From positions 496,001-560,000 of the forward strand of contig JAUISX010000001.1 of assembly GCA_030434245.1 (NCBI GenBank): DNA of 64,000 nucleotides, written 5' to 3'. The position numbers and the translations under genes were made by a program. The stretch is from Porphyromonadaceae bacterium W3.11. Its GTDB lineage: Bacteria; Bacteroidota; Bacteroidia; Bacteroidales; Porphyromonadaceae. The notes beneath the pieces were generated by a model. That model did not search any database. It saw nothing but the letters and a program-made list of their open reading frames with translations, and was not told where the DNA came from. How positions within the stretch are numbered: the stretch's first letter is position 1; the number at the start of each line of letters is the position of its first letter. Of this stretch, positions 9,930-18,372 are shown piece by piece.

Positions 9930-11912
9930 TTAGAAATTAAATATAACCTTTCCATGCACTCTTCGCCCCGGATCAAAGGTGGTAAAATTGATAGGGTCTG
10001 TGAAATTGAAAAGATTTTGTATCCCAAGTGATAGGGTAATACTCATATCACCTTTTTCAAAAGGAGTTATCTGTCCGGATAATTTCCACATAGAGTATGC
10101 TTTCTGAGGATTATGTTCTATCATAACATCAGTCATACCAGTTTCTTTATTGGTAATCTGACGCTCTAGGTCATTAATTTTTTCAGAAGTCCATCTTCCT
10201 GAAAGGGATAAAGCACTATTCATCCTAAAGATATTTCCTCTGAAAGAAAGCGAACCATTAATGGCATGTTTTGCATTACCACTCAGCTGCAAATGATTAT
10301 CCATATTGACTGCATCAGTATATGAGTAATTTGCTCTGAGCATCAGGAACGGGCATGGATATGCATCAATGATAAGCTGAGCACCTCTTATTCTAACTTG
10401 ACCTATATTTTTGTACCTAAGTTCAGTCCATTTATTCCCATCATGATCAACGACCCTCACAAAATTGTGCTGAATCTTGTCCCGAATAGAATTTTGATAG
10501 ATCTCTCCACTTATAGCAAAAGCTCGTTTTCTATATTCCAACGAACAATAGCCATACTGCGAACGCTCTGCATTGAGATCTGGATTGCCAATATTATGTG
10601 AAACAGTACCCATCATAAAATCAGAATAGAGCTCTGTAGCATCTGGTGCTTTGAACCCATAACTGTAGCCGAGTCGAAATTTAAAATTATGAGGAGAGTA
10701 CATTAAATTGATTTTCGGAGTAAATGCTCCGCCAAAAGCCGAGTGATACGTATATCGTGCTCCTCCCGTTACATTAATTTCAGGATGAAGTTGATAATCC
10801 CCTTGTGTAAATACATTGAGATCGTAAATGTGTCTATGGTTATTCTCTTTGCCAAACTTTGTATCACTGTAGTAGTTATTAAAATTGGCTTCTGCACCAC
10901 TGACAACCTCTAGATCCTCAGTAGGGTTATAATCATCTATAAACCTTATAGAATGCTGAGCGGACTTTGTGTTTGCTGATTTAACCTCATCAGCAATAAT
11001 TGGATATCTAATGTAGTGATCAGCAAAGTAAGATAACCTCAGCTGATGGCTGTCAATTTGATGCTCTCCTTTGATATTAACCGTGAGGTTACTATTACGG
11101 TACCTATCGTCCTTAATACTTAGGGGTGGATTATATTGATTCTGAAGGAAGTAAGTAATACCGCCAGAAACAACGGTCGCCCTCTTTTCCCACCATACAT
11201 TTTGGTTAATACTGTAATTAGAATATGGGTTTACAGTATATATCTGCTGATTTTCAGGATTGAGATTGTACCCTTTGGTCGAATTATAAAACATCGAAGT
11301 TCTTCCTGACCAGGCTCCCTTTTTCCCTCCCACAATAAGATCTACAAGAGCATTTTGAAACTTCCCATATTGCAACATACAGGATCCCTCAAATTCTCTT
11401 ACCGGTTTCTTAGTGATAATATTGATGACCATCCCGATTGCATTAGATCCGTAAAGTAATGAGGATGCTCCTTTCACAATCTCGATCTGCTTAATATTCG
11501 ATTGAGAAATTCTACCGAGATCAATATTACCTCCCGCTGTTGATGTGAGCTGCTCTCCATCAATAAGCACTAATATATAATCATTTTCAAGTCCCTGCAC
11601 TTGCATATTGATTCCTCTTCCATCTTTCTTGAATGACAAGCCTGGAAGATTATATTCTAAGACTTCAGTGACGTTTTCGTAGCTATTTGACTTGATTTCT
11701 AGTTCTCCTATGAGACGTGTTAGTATAGGCGAACGAGATAGTGTCTTGGGAGTTCTTGTTGCCGTCACTACTAATTCATCCAAATATTGATCCCATAGGA
11801 CAGATACACTATCATTCTGGATGGATGATCCAGTATATGCCTGTGCTCTTAACTGACCAACTAGGATCACCATAGCTGATAAAAGGAGAACGAATCTAAA
11901 TGTCTTAATCAT
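9930..11912 (-). CDS. hmuR: HmuR/BtuB-type TonB-dependent outer-membrane receptor
   Basis: About 660 residues: signal peptide from the chosen start (MIKTFRFVLLLSAMVILVG), a plug domain beginning LDELVVTATRT, the segment VEIVKGASSLLYGSNAIG-like (here IEIVKGASSLLYGSNAIG), and a 22-strand barrel ending in the aromatic terminus VIFNF. The frame is open to 11984, but the upstream 24 residues are not signal-peptide-like, so the internal ATG at 11912 is preferred. First gene of the hmuR-hmuY-hmuS operon. It lies about 115 nt downstream of a cobalamin riboswitch, so either haem or corrinoid is a possible ligand. Confidence 0.87.
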   Translation of the reverse strand: MIKTFRFVLLLSAMVILVGQLRAQAYTGSSIQNDSVSVLWDQYLDELVVTATRTPKTLSRSPILTRLIGELEIKSNSYENVTEVLEYNLPGLSFKKDGRGINMQVQGLENDYILVLIDGEQLTSTAGGNIDLGRISQSNIKQIEIVKGASSLLYGSNAIGMVINIITKKPVREFEGSCMLQYGKFQNALVDLIVGGKKGAWSGRTSMFYNSTKGYNLNPENQQIYTVNPYSNYSINQNVWWEKRATVVSGGITYFLQNQYNPPLSIKDDRYRNSNLTVNIKGEHQIDSHQLRLSYFADHYIRYPIIADEVKSANTKSAQHSIRFIDDYNPTEDLEVVSGAEANFNNYYSDTKFGKENNHRHIYDLNVFTQGDYQLHPEINVTGGARYTYHSAFGGAFTPKINLMYSPHNFKFRLGYSYGFKAPDATELYSDFMMGTVSHNIGNPDLNAERSQYGYCSLEYRKRAFAISGEIYQNSIRDKIQHNFVRVVDHDGNKWTELRYKNIGQVRIRGAQLIIDAYPCPFLMLRANYSYTDAVNMDNHLQLSGNAKHAINGSLSFRGNIFRMNSALSLSGRWTSEKINDLERQITNKETGMTDVMIEHNPQKAYSMWKLSGQITPFEKGDMSITLSLGIQNLFNFTDPINFTTFDPGRRVHGKVIFNF

Positions 11913-12027
11913 ATCTTGAACAAAACTTGTTTGCTCATAAGAAGTCGCACTGCAGTTACGAATGTGACTTGTATTATTGAGCATTAAACTTCACACCCGG
12001 AAGCGTAGCTAATTAAATGAATTATTC

Positions 12028-12203
12028 TCTGGTAGGTCTCCTGACTTATTCCCCCACCAAAACTCCTTCCCATCACAACTAATATATGACAGTGGACTAA
12101 TGTTTTGCTGGGTTTTATGGAACTTACAGTAGCGGGTACTGTTCTGGATTTTCACCAGATTCCCTTTTCAGTGAGAGAAGAAACTTCTAGCTCACAACCA
12201 AAT
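12028..12203 (-). promoter_or_regulatory. Cobalamin riboswitch upstream of hmuR
   Basis: Read on the minus strand, the region carries the conserved aptamer blocks in order: GGGAATCTGGTGAAAATCC, ACAGTACCCGCTACTGTAA, GTCCACTG (cf. GCCACTG), GGGAAGG, and the B12 box AAGTCAGGAGACCTACC at 12047-12031. Cobalamin aptamers switch off expression of corrinoid uptake or synthesis genes when coenzyme is plentiful. The downstream 115 nt form the expression platform; a hairpin with AAGTC/GACTT arms at 11943-11970 could be part of it. Confidence 0.93.
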
Positions 12204-12214
12204 CTTAAACCATG

Positions 12215-12245
12215 CAAAATTAGAGATTATTTTTTACGTAAACAA
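12215..12245 (-). promoter_or_regulatory. Promoter of the riboswitch-hmuRYS transcript
   Basis: On the minus strand TAATTTTG (12222-12215) matches the Bacteroidota -7 consensus TAnnTTTG, and TTG (12245-12243) lies 20 bp upstream as the -33 element. Transcription would begin just before the riboswitch aptamer, which supports both calls. Confidence 0.7.
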
Positions 12246-12569
12246 GCTTAATTTCTTTTTGATATCTAAGCGATTTAATAGTTCCTTCGGAATTTCATAT
12301 TGCAATTATGGTTTTACTTCTTGTGACCCTTCTTATCAATTTATCATGTAGTTATGTAACGTTGTTATCAAGGCCTCAAAAGACACAGGTAATTAAACAC
12401 CCTATTTTCATATATCTTTATTAATAAGCGTGTTACAATCAATAAATAGAAACGTCCATCTTGCTAAAAATCACTTATGAGGAACGAAAATTCTTCTCAT
12501 ATAAAGGAGTTCTTCTTCCTATAGGAAATAATTATGTTTTATATGTCTAGAATTTCGGTGCATCCGAAT
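12246..12569. other. Non-coding stretch between hmu promoter and IS element
   Basis: No credible gene. It contains one copy of the TTCCTATAGGAA repeat family (12442-12535) and a small inverted repeat TTCGG/CCGAA at 12554-12568, next to the IS insertion point. Confidence 0.6.
12442..12535. repeat. TTCCTATAGGAA intergenic repeat, copy A
   Basis: One perfect palindrome TTCCTATAGGAA at 12516-12527 is preceded by CATATAAAGGAGTTCT, matching copy C around 47235-47262 in the same orientation. The first half (12442-12470) resembles the first half of copy C but has lost the palindrome and carries about 10 extra bases. Confidence 0.65.
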
Positions 12570-12577
12570 GCCTAGTC
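12570..12577. repeat. Left target-site duplication of the IS256-family element
   Basis: GCCTAGTC here is repeated exactly at 14015-14022, directly outside the two inverted repeats. Eight base pairs is a normal duplication length for IS256-family insertions. Confidence 0.85.
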
Positions 12578-12600
12578 GGTAGTGTCCCCAAAAGTGTGTA
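12578..12600. repeat. Left terminal inverted repeat of the IS
   Basis: The sequence starts GGTAGTGTCCCCAAAA and ends GTGTGTA. It matches the reverse complement of 13991-14014 with two substitutions and one single-base gap. Confidence 0.88.
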
Positions 12601-12687
12601 CGGCAGAATGCGTCTCTGAAAAGCAAACCTACATATTTTTTCGCTTTGTTTTCCATAAACATTAAAGATAGACCAATAAAGAATTAA

Positions 12688-12726
12688 GGCAAGGCTGTCG
12701 TAGCACCGCGGAGACACCGCCTTGCC
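12688..12726 (-). terminator. Possible transposase terminator inside the IS
   Basis: GGCAAGGC (12688-12695) pairs with GCCTTGCC (12719-12726). On the minus strand it is followed by the T-rich TTAATTCTTT. It lies about 55 bp beyond the transposase stop. Confidence 0.45.
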
Positions 12727-12780
12727 GTATTCTTTTAGGTTGATATCTTTGTGTTGGAAAATAAAGCACATTGTTGTTAT

Positions 12781-13938
12781 TTACTTTTCATTGTTCTTCC
12801 TAAGTCCAAGAGTTAGATCTCCTATTCTTTTCTTCAGATAGTTTGCATTGATTGCAATACTACCTATCAAGTGTAGAGCGGATTCTACGCTAGGTAATGC
12901 ACATTTATATCGAGCCCCTTTCTTTACCTGTCTATTGAAGCGTTCTATCCAGTTAGTACTATGAATGTACTTGCGAACACTGACGTCGTATTTTAGGTAT
13001 GTGAAGTAATACTCTATCCTCTGACCGTTAGCTATTTTTGTGAGAAAAGGATAGCTCTTACGCCATCTGAACGCAAAGTTTTTAAAGCTCTCTAGGCCAT
13101 CTAAAGGTGAGCTTCTTGAGCCGTCTTTACTAAAGACCTCCTGTAGATCACTTGCGATGGCTGACTTATCTCGAGGGCGTATCTTTCGAGTTATTTCTCG
13201 CTGTAGATGCACCGTGCAGAGCTGGACTTCCACTTCTGTAAAGTGCTCACGTGCAACCTCTTCAATGTTATTCAACCCGTCTGAAATGATTAGTCCTACC
13301 TCTTCGAGTCCTCGGCTTTTTAGATCCTCAAAAAACTCGCCCCAGATGCCGCTTCCCTCTGTTGGATTATTATAGACACCCACGATGTCTCGACGTCCTT
13401 CGCTATCTAAACTCATCACTACAAAAAATGCCTCCTTGCTCACACTTTCTCCTCTCCGTACAGGAAGATATGTAGCATCGATAACAAGTGCCTCTAAAGT
13501 CCTCGGTAGACGTCTTTGACGCCACTCTTCTACTGCTTCTTGGGTCGATAAGGAGAGACGATTGATTTGACTCGTACTATAACGTTTACCATACAAACGC
13601 TCGAATACTCCAGAGATATCCTCCATCGTATTACCGCAGCTATATAGATAACCTGCTAGTTCTCCCATCTCTTTCTCTTGATCTTTGAGAACGCCTAAAA
13701 TCAAGGGCATGAAGCCCTGCTGTCGAGTTCGGGGTACTCGTAATTCTAGCATATTACCACTCGCAAAGATGCGACGGGGGCGGTATCCATTGCTCACATC
13801 GCCACTATCTTCTTTATACAGTTCCCTCTCCCCTTGCATCGCTATTTCGATGATTAACTCCATTAAACGACCAACTCCATTTGGCTCTGTCATCACGTTT
13901 GATAGAATTTCCTTAAATTGCATTTGTGTAAGTCTCAT
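12781..13938 (-). CDS. IS256-family (Mutator-type) transposase
   Basis: 385-residue DDE transposase. The catalytic acidic residues are visible as Asp in VIDATYLPVR (about 150), Asp in LIISDGLNNI (about 216) and Glu in NWIERFNRQVKKG (about 330). The N-terminal third is the DNA-binding part. Other family features are CTVHLQREITRK and the C-terminal IAINANYLKKRIG. Length is typical and no frameshift is seen. It starts about 50 bp inside the right inverted repeat. Confidence 0.94.
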   Translation of the reverse strand: MRLTQMQFKEILSNVMTEPNGVGRLMELIIEIAMQGERELYKEDSGDVSNGYRPRRIFASGNMLELRVPRTRQQGFMPLILGVLKDQEKEMGELAGYLYSCGNTMEDISGVFERLYGKRYSTSQINRLSLSTQEAVEEWRQRRLPRTLEALVIDATYLPVRRGESVSKEAFFVVMSLDSEGRRDIVGVYNNPTEGSGIWGEFFEDLKSRGLEEVGLIISDGLNNIEEVAREHFTEVEVQLCTVHLQREITRKIRPRDKSAIASDLQEVFSKDGSRSSPLDGLESFKNFAFRWRKSYPFLTKIANGQRIEYYFTYLKYDVSVRKYIHSTNWIERFNRQVKKGARYKCALPSVESALHLIGSIAINANYLKKRIGDLTLGLRKNNEK

Positions 13939-13990
13939 CTTCTTGTTTATCTTTTGTTTTTAACTTTTCAAAGATAACATTCTTGGGACT

Positions 13991-14014
13991 TACACACTTT
14001 TTGGGGACAGTATC
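13991..14014. repeat. Right terminal inverted repeat of the IS
   Basis: The segment TACACACTTTTTGGGGACAG followed by TATC is the inverted counterpart of 12578-12600. It abuts the right copy of the target duplication. Confidence 0.88.
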
Positions 14015-14022
14015 GCCTAGTC
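14015..14022. repeat. Right target-site duplication of the IS256-family element
   Basis: GCCTAGTC is identical to 12570-12577. Removal of 12578-14022 restores a continuous pre-insertion sequence. Confidence 0.85.
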
Positions 14023-14107
14023 TTTCGTCTAAAGCTTCAGGCATTAAATTGAGGTATCATCTATTCGTAATTGATAGGAATATGCCAATTACTATAGGAG
14101 TGATCAC

Positions 14108-14151
14108 AAAAAATTAGGCTGAACGAGAACAAATCTCCTTCAGCCTAATTT
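14108..14151 (-). terminator. Terminator of the C69 dipeptidase gene
   Basis: AAATTAGGCTGAA (14111-14123) pairs over 13 bp with TTCAGCCTAATTT (14139-14151). On the minus strand the stem runs into TTTTTT, and it lies 30 bp past the stop codon. Confidence 0.85.
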
Positions 14152-14179
14152 CAACTAAAATAAGATAGTCTAATATGTA

Positions 14180-15844
14180 TTACTTCTTAGCTGGTACCTT
14201 AAGATGCTCGTAGTTACCTTCATGAATAGTACGGTAGTAAGCTTCATCATATCCAGGTTGGTCTGGGAATACCGCAAGCCCATCTTTCTCGATAAACTTA
14301 CCATCCTTTTCCAACTTAACGTTACCATCAATATACTTAACTAGGAGATATTCCCCGAGCTTCTTCCACTCAGCAGTCATATCATCAGCCAGTTTAGTCG
14401 CGTAGTTTGTTAAGAACTCAACCGCTTTCTCCTCACCTTCTGCCTTTGCAATCTCCATTGCCTTAGCTTCGATAGATGGTTGATCAGTCTGGTATTGGTT
14501 CTCAAGCTTTTGCTGAACCTTACGGATGTCCTTAATCATATAGCTATACTTATTATAAGCCATATTTGCGACCCAGTTATGCATCCAGAATGCTGAAGTC
14601 CATGAGAACTCAGTCATACTACCATTTTTCTCATCATAGCACCATGGGACTTTAGTCATAGAGCCATACATAGGAGTAAATACAGACATATCTGCATCAT
14701 CTGTAGCGAACCACTGGATACCACCCACGTAATCAGGCATATCTGCTCTTAGCTGTGTCACTAGCACGAAGCCTGACTGCTGAGTAGCAATAGCACGTTC
14801 GTTAAGGTATGTCTGACCATCTACTTCGAAGTTCATTGGTCTCCAACGATATGGAACTTTATATGGACCAGCACCTATATCTTGTGTCATATCCATAGGA
14901 GTACCTTCATAGTGGTCACGCATCATATTCTGTACATCAGATAGAGATAGCTTGCGATTAGGAATCACATAAAGAGGCATTGGCTCTGCGTCTGGCTCGT
15001 AACCCATTACAAGTGGCAAATACTTATCCATGCCATCTGCAAAACGATTAAAGAATGACCAAACACGTGCTTCACAACCACGAAGACCACTGAAATCGTA
15101 AGGATTATAAGCCTTCTGGAAGCTAAAGTCCTCATCACTGCCTTCGTACAAGCCCTTCTCTCTAGCAAACTCCACTACATCAGGGCTATACATACAGTTC
15201 TCCTTGTCATCAAATGGGATCTGCTGGATACGTGATTGATTAGCATGAGCAGAAATGGCATTATCTGGGATCCTAATGGCTACCCATACAGCACCAGTTT
15301 CGCCCTTACCCTTACCGATCATCTCCATCACCCATACCTCATTCTTATCAGCGATAGTGAAGGACTCTCCAGTACTCTTGTATCCATACTTTTCGACTAA
15401 ACCGGTCATTATCTTGATTGCTTCACGAGCAGATGCAGCACGCTGAAGGGTAATGTAGATCAAGCTACCATAGTCAATCAGCCCTTCAGTACCACGTAGG
15501 ATATCACATCCGCCCCAAGTACTTTCTGTAATAGCTACCTGCTTTTCATTAAGATTTCCAACAACGTTATAGGTCTTACCTACCTGAGCAATCTGTCCAC
15601 TGTAGCTACCTGTATCCCACTCTACAACATCAAGGATTGATCCATCAGCCCATGTCGCTGCAGGCCAGTGGTAAAGTGCTCCATACAGAGTATGGCTATC
15701 AGCTGCATAACTGATAAATACGCTTCCATCAGTCGAAGCTTTCTTACCTACAATTAGTCCTGTACAAGCGTTTGCTGTTGGTGCTACGATCGCTCCCAAT
15801 AGTAACACTAGCCCTAGAACTAAGCTCAGCATTCTTCTCTTCAT
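14180..15844 (-). CDS. Secreted dipeptidase, peptidase family C69
   Basis: 554 residues. A signal peptide (hydrophobic core about 6-21, ending TANA) is followed directly by Cys27 in ACTGLIVGKKASTDGS. In this N-terminal-nucleophile family, cleavage exposes the catalytic cysteine. The downstream stretch ITESTWGGCDIL and the large C69 domain extend to about residue 480, followed by a helical, charged tail. The protein probably acts in the periplasm on peptides or dipeptides, consistent with a peptide- and amino-acid-fermenting lifestyle. It is monocistronic with its own terminator; the IS lies downstream. Confidence 0.9.
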   Translation of the reverse strand: MKRRMLSLVLGLVLLLGAIVAPTANACTGLIVGKKASTDGSVFISYAADSHTLYGALYHWPAATWADGSILDVVEWDTGSYSGQIAQVGKTYNVVGNLNEKQVAITESTWGGCDILRGTEGLIDYGSLIYITLQRAASAREAIKIMTGLVEKYGYKSTGESFTIADKNEVWVMEMIGKGKGETGAVWVAIRIPDNAISAHANQSRIQQIPFDDKENCMYSPDVVEFAREKGLYEGSDEDFSFQKAYNPYDFSGLRGCEARVWSFFNRFADGMDKYLPLVMGYEPDAEPMPLYVIPNRKLSLSDVQNMMRDHYEGTPMDMTQDIGAGPYKVPYRWRPMNFEVDGQTYLNERAIATQQSGFVLVTQLRADMPDYVGGIQWFATDDADMSVFTPMYGSMTKVPWCYDEKNGSMTEFSWTSAFWMHNWVANMAYNKYSYMIKDIRKVQQKLENQYQTDQPSIEAKAMEIAKAEGEEKAVEFLTNYATKLADDMTAEWKKLGEYLLVKYIDGNVKLEKDGKFIEKDGLAVFPDQPGYDEAYYRTIHEGNYEHLKVPAKK

Positions 15845-15949
15845 AACTTATTACGCTTTTTATAAATTAAAATATTAGATTATTCAAAACTTCCACAATA
15901 TACCCAAATTAGGCTAAAGGGAAAAGGGTTAAAGGGTATTATAGGCAAT

Positions 15950-15990
15950 AAAAAAAGCTATGGTAGCATTATCAATCATGCCCCATAGCT
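15950..15990 (-). terminator. Terminator at the end of the leuS-xseB operon
   Basis: AGCTATGG (15957-15964) pairs with CCATAGCT (15983-15990). Read on the minus strand, the stem is followed by TTTTTTTATTG. It lies 30 bp downstream of the xseB stop. Confidence 0.85.
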
Positions 15991-16019
15991 CCATAATGTT
16001 CATTATGTATATATAAAGG

Positions 16020-16256
16020 TCAATTGCCTTTATCCTCTTCCTTTAATTCTTTGAGTATATCATTGACCTCGGCACCAATCTTTTGAATCTGAGTGCGACA
16101 ATGACTTATCAAAGCGACTACGCGTCGGCTTTTCTCAAGAACCTTATCGATAGGTAAATCCCCCTTTTCTAACTCGTCCAAAATTTGCTCGGTCTCCTGG
16201 ACTGCTTGGTCATAGGAGAGCGTTAGGATGTCTTCGTTGTTATTTTTATCACTCAT
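16020..16256 (-). CDS. xseB: Exodeoxyribonuclease VII small subunit
   Basis: 78-residue helical protein of the XseB family, with LSYDQAVQETEQILDELEKG followed by LPIDKVLEKSRR. It forms multimers with XseA to degrade single-stranded DNA in both directions. It starts 7 bp after xseA, as in most genomes, and is the last gene of the probable leuS-yitT-rdgB-xseA-xseB operon. Confidence 0.92.
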   Translation of the reverse strand: MSDKNNNEDILTLSYDQAVQETEQILDELEKGDLPIDKVLEKSRRVVALISHCRTQIQKIGAEVNDILKELKEEDKGN

Positions 16257-16263
16257 ATATCTC

Positions 16264-17754
16264 TTAATCGTTTGGTAATACTTCTTGTATATTTGTTTTT
16301 ACTGAACCGTCAAGCATAATAATTTCAAGGGTGTCGCCCTTATTTAGCCCCTCGGCTTTGGATATATTAATTCCATCTTTTAGGACAGGTAAGAACCCTC
16401 GCTTCATAATGTGACGCGGATCCTGCAAACGTATCAGTTGTTGGAATTGATCTAAATCCTTAGACAACCGCTCCTCTAAGGGGATTAGTAGACGCTCTAA
16501 CCTCTTGTGTCCCTCGGAGATTATATGCCTCTTCTGCTCTAGTTTTCCTTGAGTAATATTCAGGTGATGTGATAATCTCATCACTTGTTTGCTTATGTCT
16601 ATGGATTTTTCCACCTCAGTCAGCTGGTGAGTCAACCGATCATCTAGCTTGCTCTGGCGATTCAGTTGCTGAATCATCATCACTCTTAAATACTCTTGGA
16701 TATACGAAGCAAACCCATTCAATTGTACTTCTGCTTGCTTCTCTAGTGAGAGTAAGGCTTGATTACATCTTCGGGTCATCAATGAAGAGTGATCGACGAC
16801 CTCTTTTAGCTTATCCGAAAGCAACTCAGATAGACGATCCTCAGCATCAAATAACTGCAGGACGACCTGCTCCATTCGACGAATTAGAAAATCAGCAACG
16901 GCAGTTGGTGTCTTAAGGCTAGTATTTGCCACCATATCACACACGGACTCGTCTCGTTCGTGCCCAATCCCGGTAATAATAGGTCCTGGAAAATTGGCGA
17001 TGTAGCAGCATAGATTATATTCATCAAAGGCAGCAAGATCTAGTTTACTACCTCCTCCTCGTATAATCACAACGGCGTCAAATTCATTAAGACGATTATA
17101 TACAGACATTAGTGCCTCACTTACAGAGGCCGTGGTGGACTGCCCTTGCATGATAGCAGGGAAGTACTCTAGGTGTATCAACCCACCAACAGCACTTTGC
17201 TCTATCTGTCGTTTGAAATCACCCAGCCCGGCAGCTGTTTCAGAAGAAATCACCGCAATCCGCTGAAGCAGCATAGGAAGCTGAAATGACTTATTCAAGT
17301 CCCATACCCCATCAGAGTGCAAACGCTTTATCGTCTCTTGCTTTATTCGTTCATGCTGTCCTAGCGTAAAGTCGGGGTTTATGTCAAGTATATTTAATGA
17401 AAAGCCCCACTGCGGACTATGAACGACTCGAACCAACAACATCAATTGCATCCCTGACTGGATCGCTGATCCTGTGACTGCCTGAAACTTAGGAATAACA
17501 CGATTGGCAACTCCTGCAAAGAGAGTTGCATTCGTTTTGGCTAAAATTTTTCCTGCTTCATTTTGGACTAGCTCTAAATAGCAATGTCCACTAAAGTTAT
17601 TGCGATTAAAGCTATTAACCTCGGCTATAATCCATATAGCATCACGAAAAGATCTATTTAGGACATCTCTCACTTCAGAAAGGAGATCTACAAGCGACAA
17701 TGCTTGTAGTCCCTGACTATTTTCCTGAAATGCAAAACTCCCCAAACTCATCAT
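16264..17754 (-). CDS. xseA: Exodeoxyribonuclease VII large subunit
   Basis: 496 residues: N-terminal OB-fold (about 18-115, with IIAEVNSFNRNNFSGHCYLE), then the catalytic region with AVISSETAAGLGDF and VVIIRGGGSKLDLAAFDEY near 225-245 and GIGHERDESVCDMVANTSLK near 260-280, followed by a long coiled-coil and a C-terminal tail. It is somewhat longer than average, mainly in the coiled-coil. The start codon overlaps the rdgB stop by one base (TAATG), showing translational coupling. Confidence 0.95.
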   Translation of the reverse strand: MMSLGSFAFQENSQGLQALSLVDLLSEVRDVLNRSFRDAIWIIAEVNSFNRNNFSGHCYLELVQNEAGKILAKTNATLFAGVANRVIPKFQAVTGSAIQSGMQLMLLVRVVHSPQWGFSLNILDINPDFTLGQHERIKQETIKRLHSDGVWDLNKSFQLPMLLQRIAVISSETAAGLGDFKRQIEQSAVGGLIHLEYFPAIMQGQSTTASVSEALMSVYNRLNEFDAVVIIRGGGSKLDLAAFDEYNLCCYIANFPGPIITGIGHERDESVCDMVANTSLKTPTAVADFLIRRMEQVVLQLFDAEDRLSELLSDKLKEVVDHSSLMTRRCNQALLSLEKQAEVQLNGFASYIQEYLRVMMIQQLNRQSKLDDRLTHQLTEVEKSIDISKQVMRLSHHLNITQGKLEQKRHIISEGHKRLERLLIPLEERLSKDLDQFQQLIRLQDPRHIMKRGFLPVLKDGINISKAEGLNKGDTLEIIMLDGSVKTNIQEVLPND

Positions 17755-18350
17755 TAAAACTTATGCTCCTTCAAATAATTAGCTAAAGCCTCTATAGCTC
17801 GTCCTCTATGACTGATTTTATTCTTTTCCGAATCACTCATTTCCGCAAAGCTCTTATCAAATCCTTTTGGTAGAAATATAGGGTCGTAGCCAAAGCCACT
17901 ACTCCCTCTCTTTTCACTAAGAATTTCGCCCTCCACAGTTCCTTCAAATAGATATTCCTTACCATCCAGGATTAAAGCGACCACTGTACGAAACTTAGCC
18001 GTACGTTCGCCGTGTCCCTCTAACTGACCCAAAAGCTTCTCAATGTTCTGCTCTGGGTCACAATCCGGCCCTGCATATCGTGCAGAATATACTCCAGGGG
18101 CTCCATCAAGTGCAGCAACTTCCAGACCTGTATCATCAGCAAAGCAATCCAAATGGTGTCTTTGATACACTGTCCTAGCTTTTTGGAGTGCATTATCTTC
18201 TAGAGTGTTGCCATCTTCTGGAATATCTTCAAAGTCGTGAAGGTCAAATAAAGAGACGAGCTCTATATTTACCCCTTCACGATCTAGAATATCTTTGATT
18301 TCATGTAGCTTGTGCTTATTGTGTGTCGCTACAAGTAGTTTAGATTTCAT
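17754..18350 (-). CDS. rdgB: XTP/dITP diphosphatase (RdgB/HAM1 family)
   Basis: 198-residue nucleotide-pool sanitising enzyme that hydrolyses dITP, dXTP and ITP to monophosphates. Family motifs are [14 protein letters not shown] at the N-terminus, [20 protein letters not shown] in the middle, and [11 protein letters not shown] plus [10 protein letters not shown] at the C-terminus. It overlaps xseA by one base and starts 22 bp after yitT. Confidence 0.95.
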   Translation of the reverse strand: MKSKLLVATHNKHKLHEIKDILDREGVNIELVSLFDLHDFEDIPEDGNTLEDNALQKARTVYQRHHLDCFADDTGLEVAALDGAPGVYSARYAGPDCDPEQNIEKLLGQLEGHGERTAKFRTVVALILDGKEYLFEGTVEGEILSEKRGSSGFGYDPIFLPKGFDKSFAEMSDSEKNKISHRGRAIEALANYLKEHKF

Positions 18351-18372
18351 TTATTTTACAGATCCACTCTTT

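Larger units (their letters stand above)
12578..14014 (-). mobile_element. IS256-family insertion sequence
   Basis: 1437-bp element bounded by imperfect inverted repeats of about 24 bp and an 8-bp GCCTAGTC direct duplication, carrying one full-length transposase gene on the minus strand. All parts needed for mobility appear intact. It lies between the C69 dipeptidase gene and the hmu operon. Its transposase is transcribed towards hmuR, so read-through past its terminator could reach the hmu riboswitch. Confidence 0.92.

Noticed and set aside
12547-12771. 74-codon minus-strand frame crossing the left end of the IS
   Set aside because: It straddles the element boundary and its inverted repeat, so it cannot predate the insertion. 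No domain or signal was recognised.
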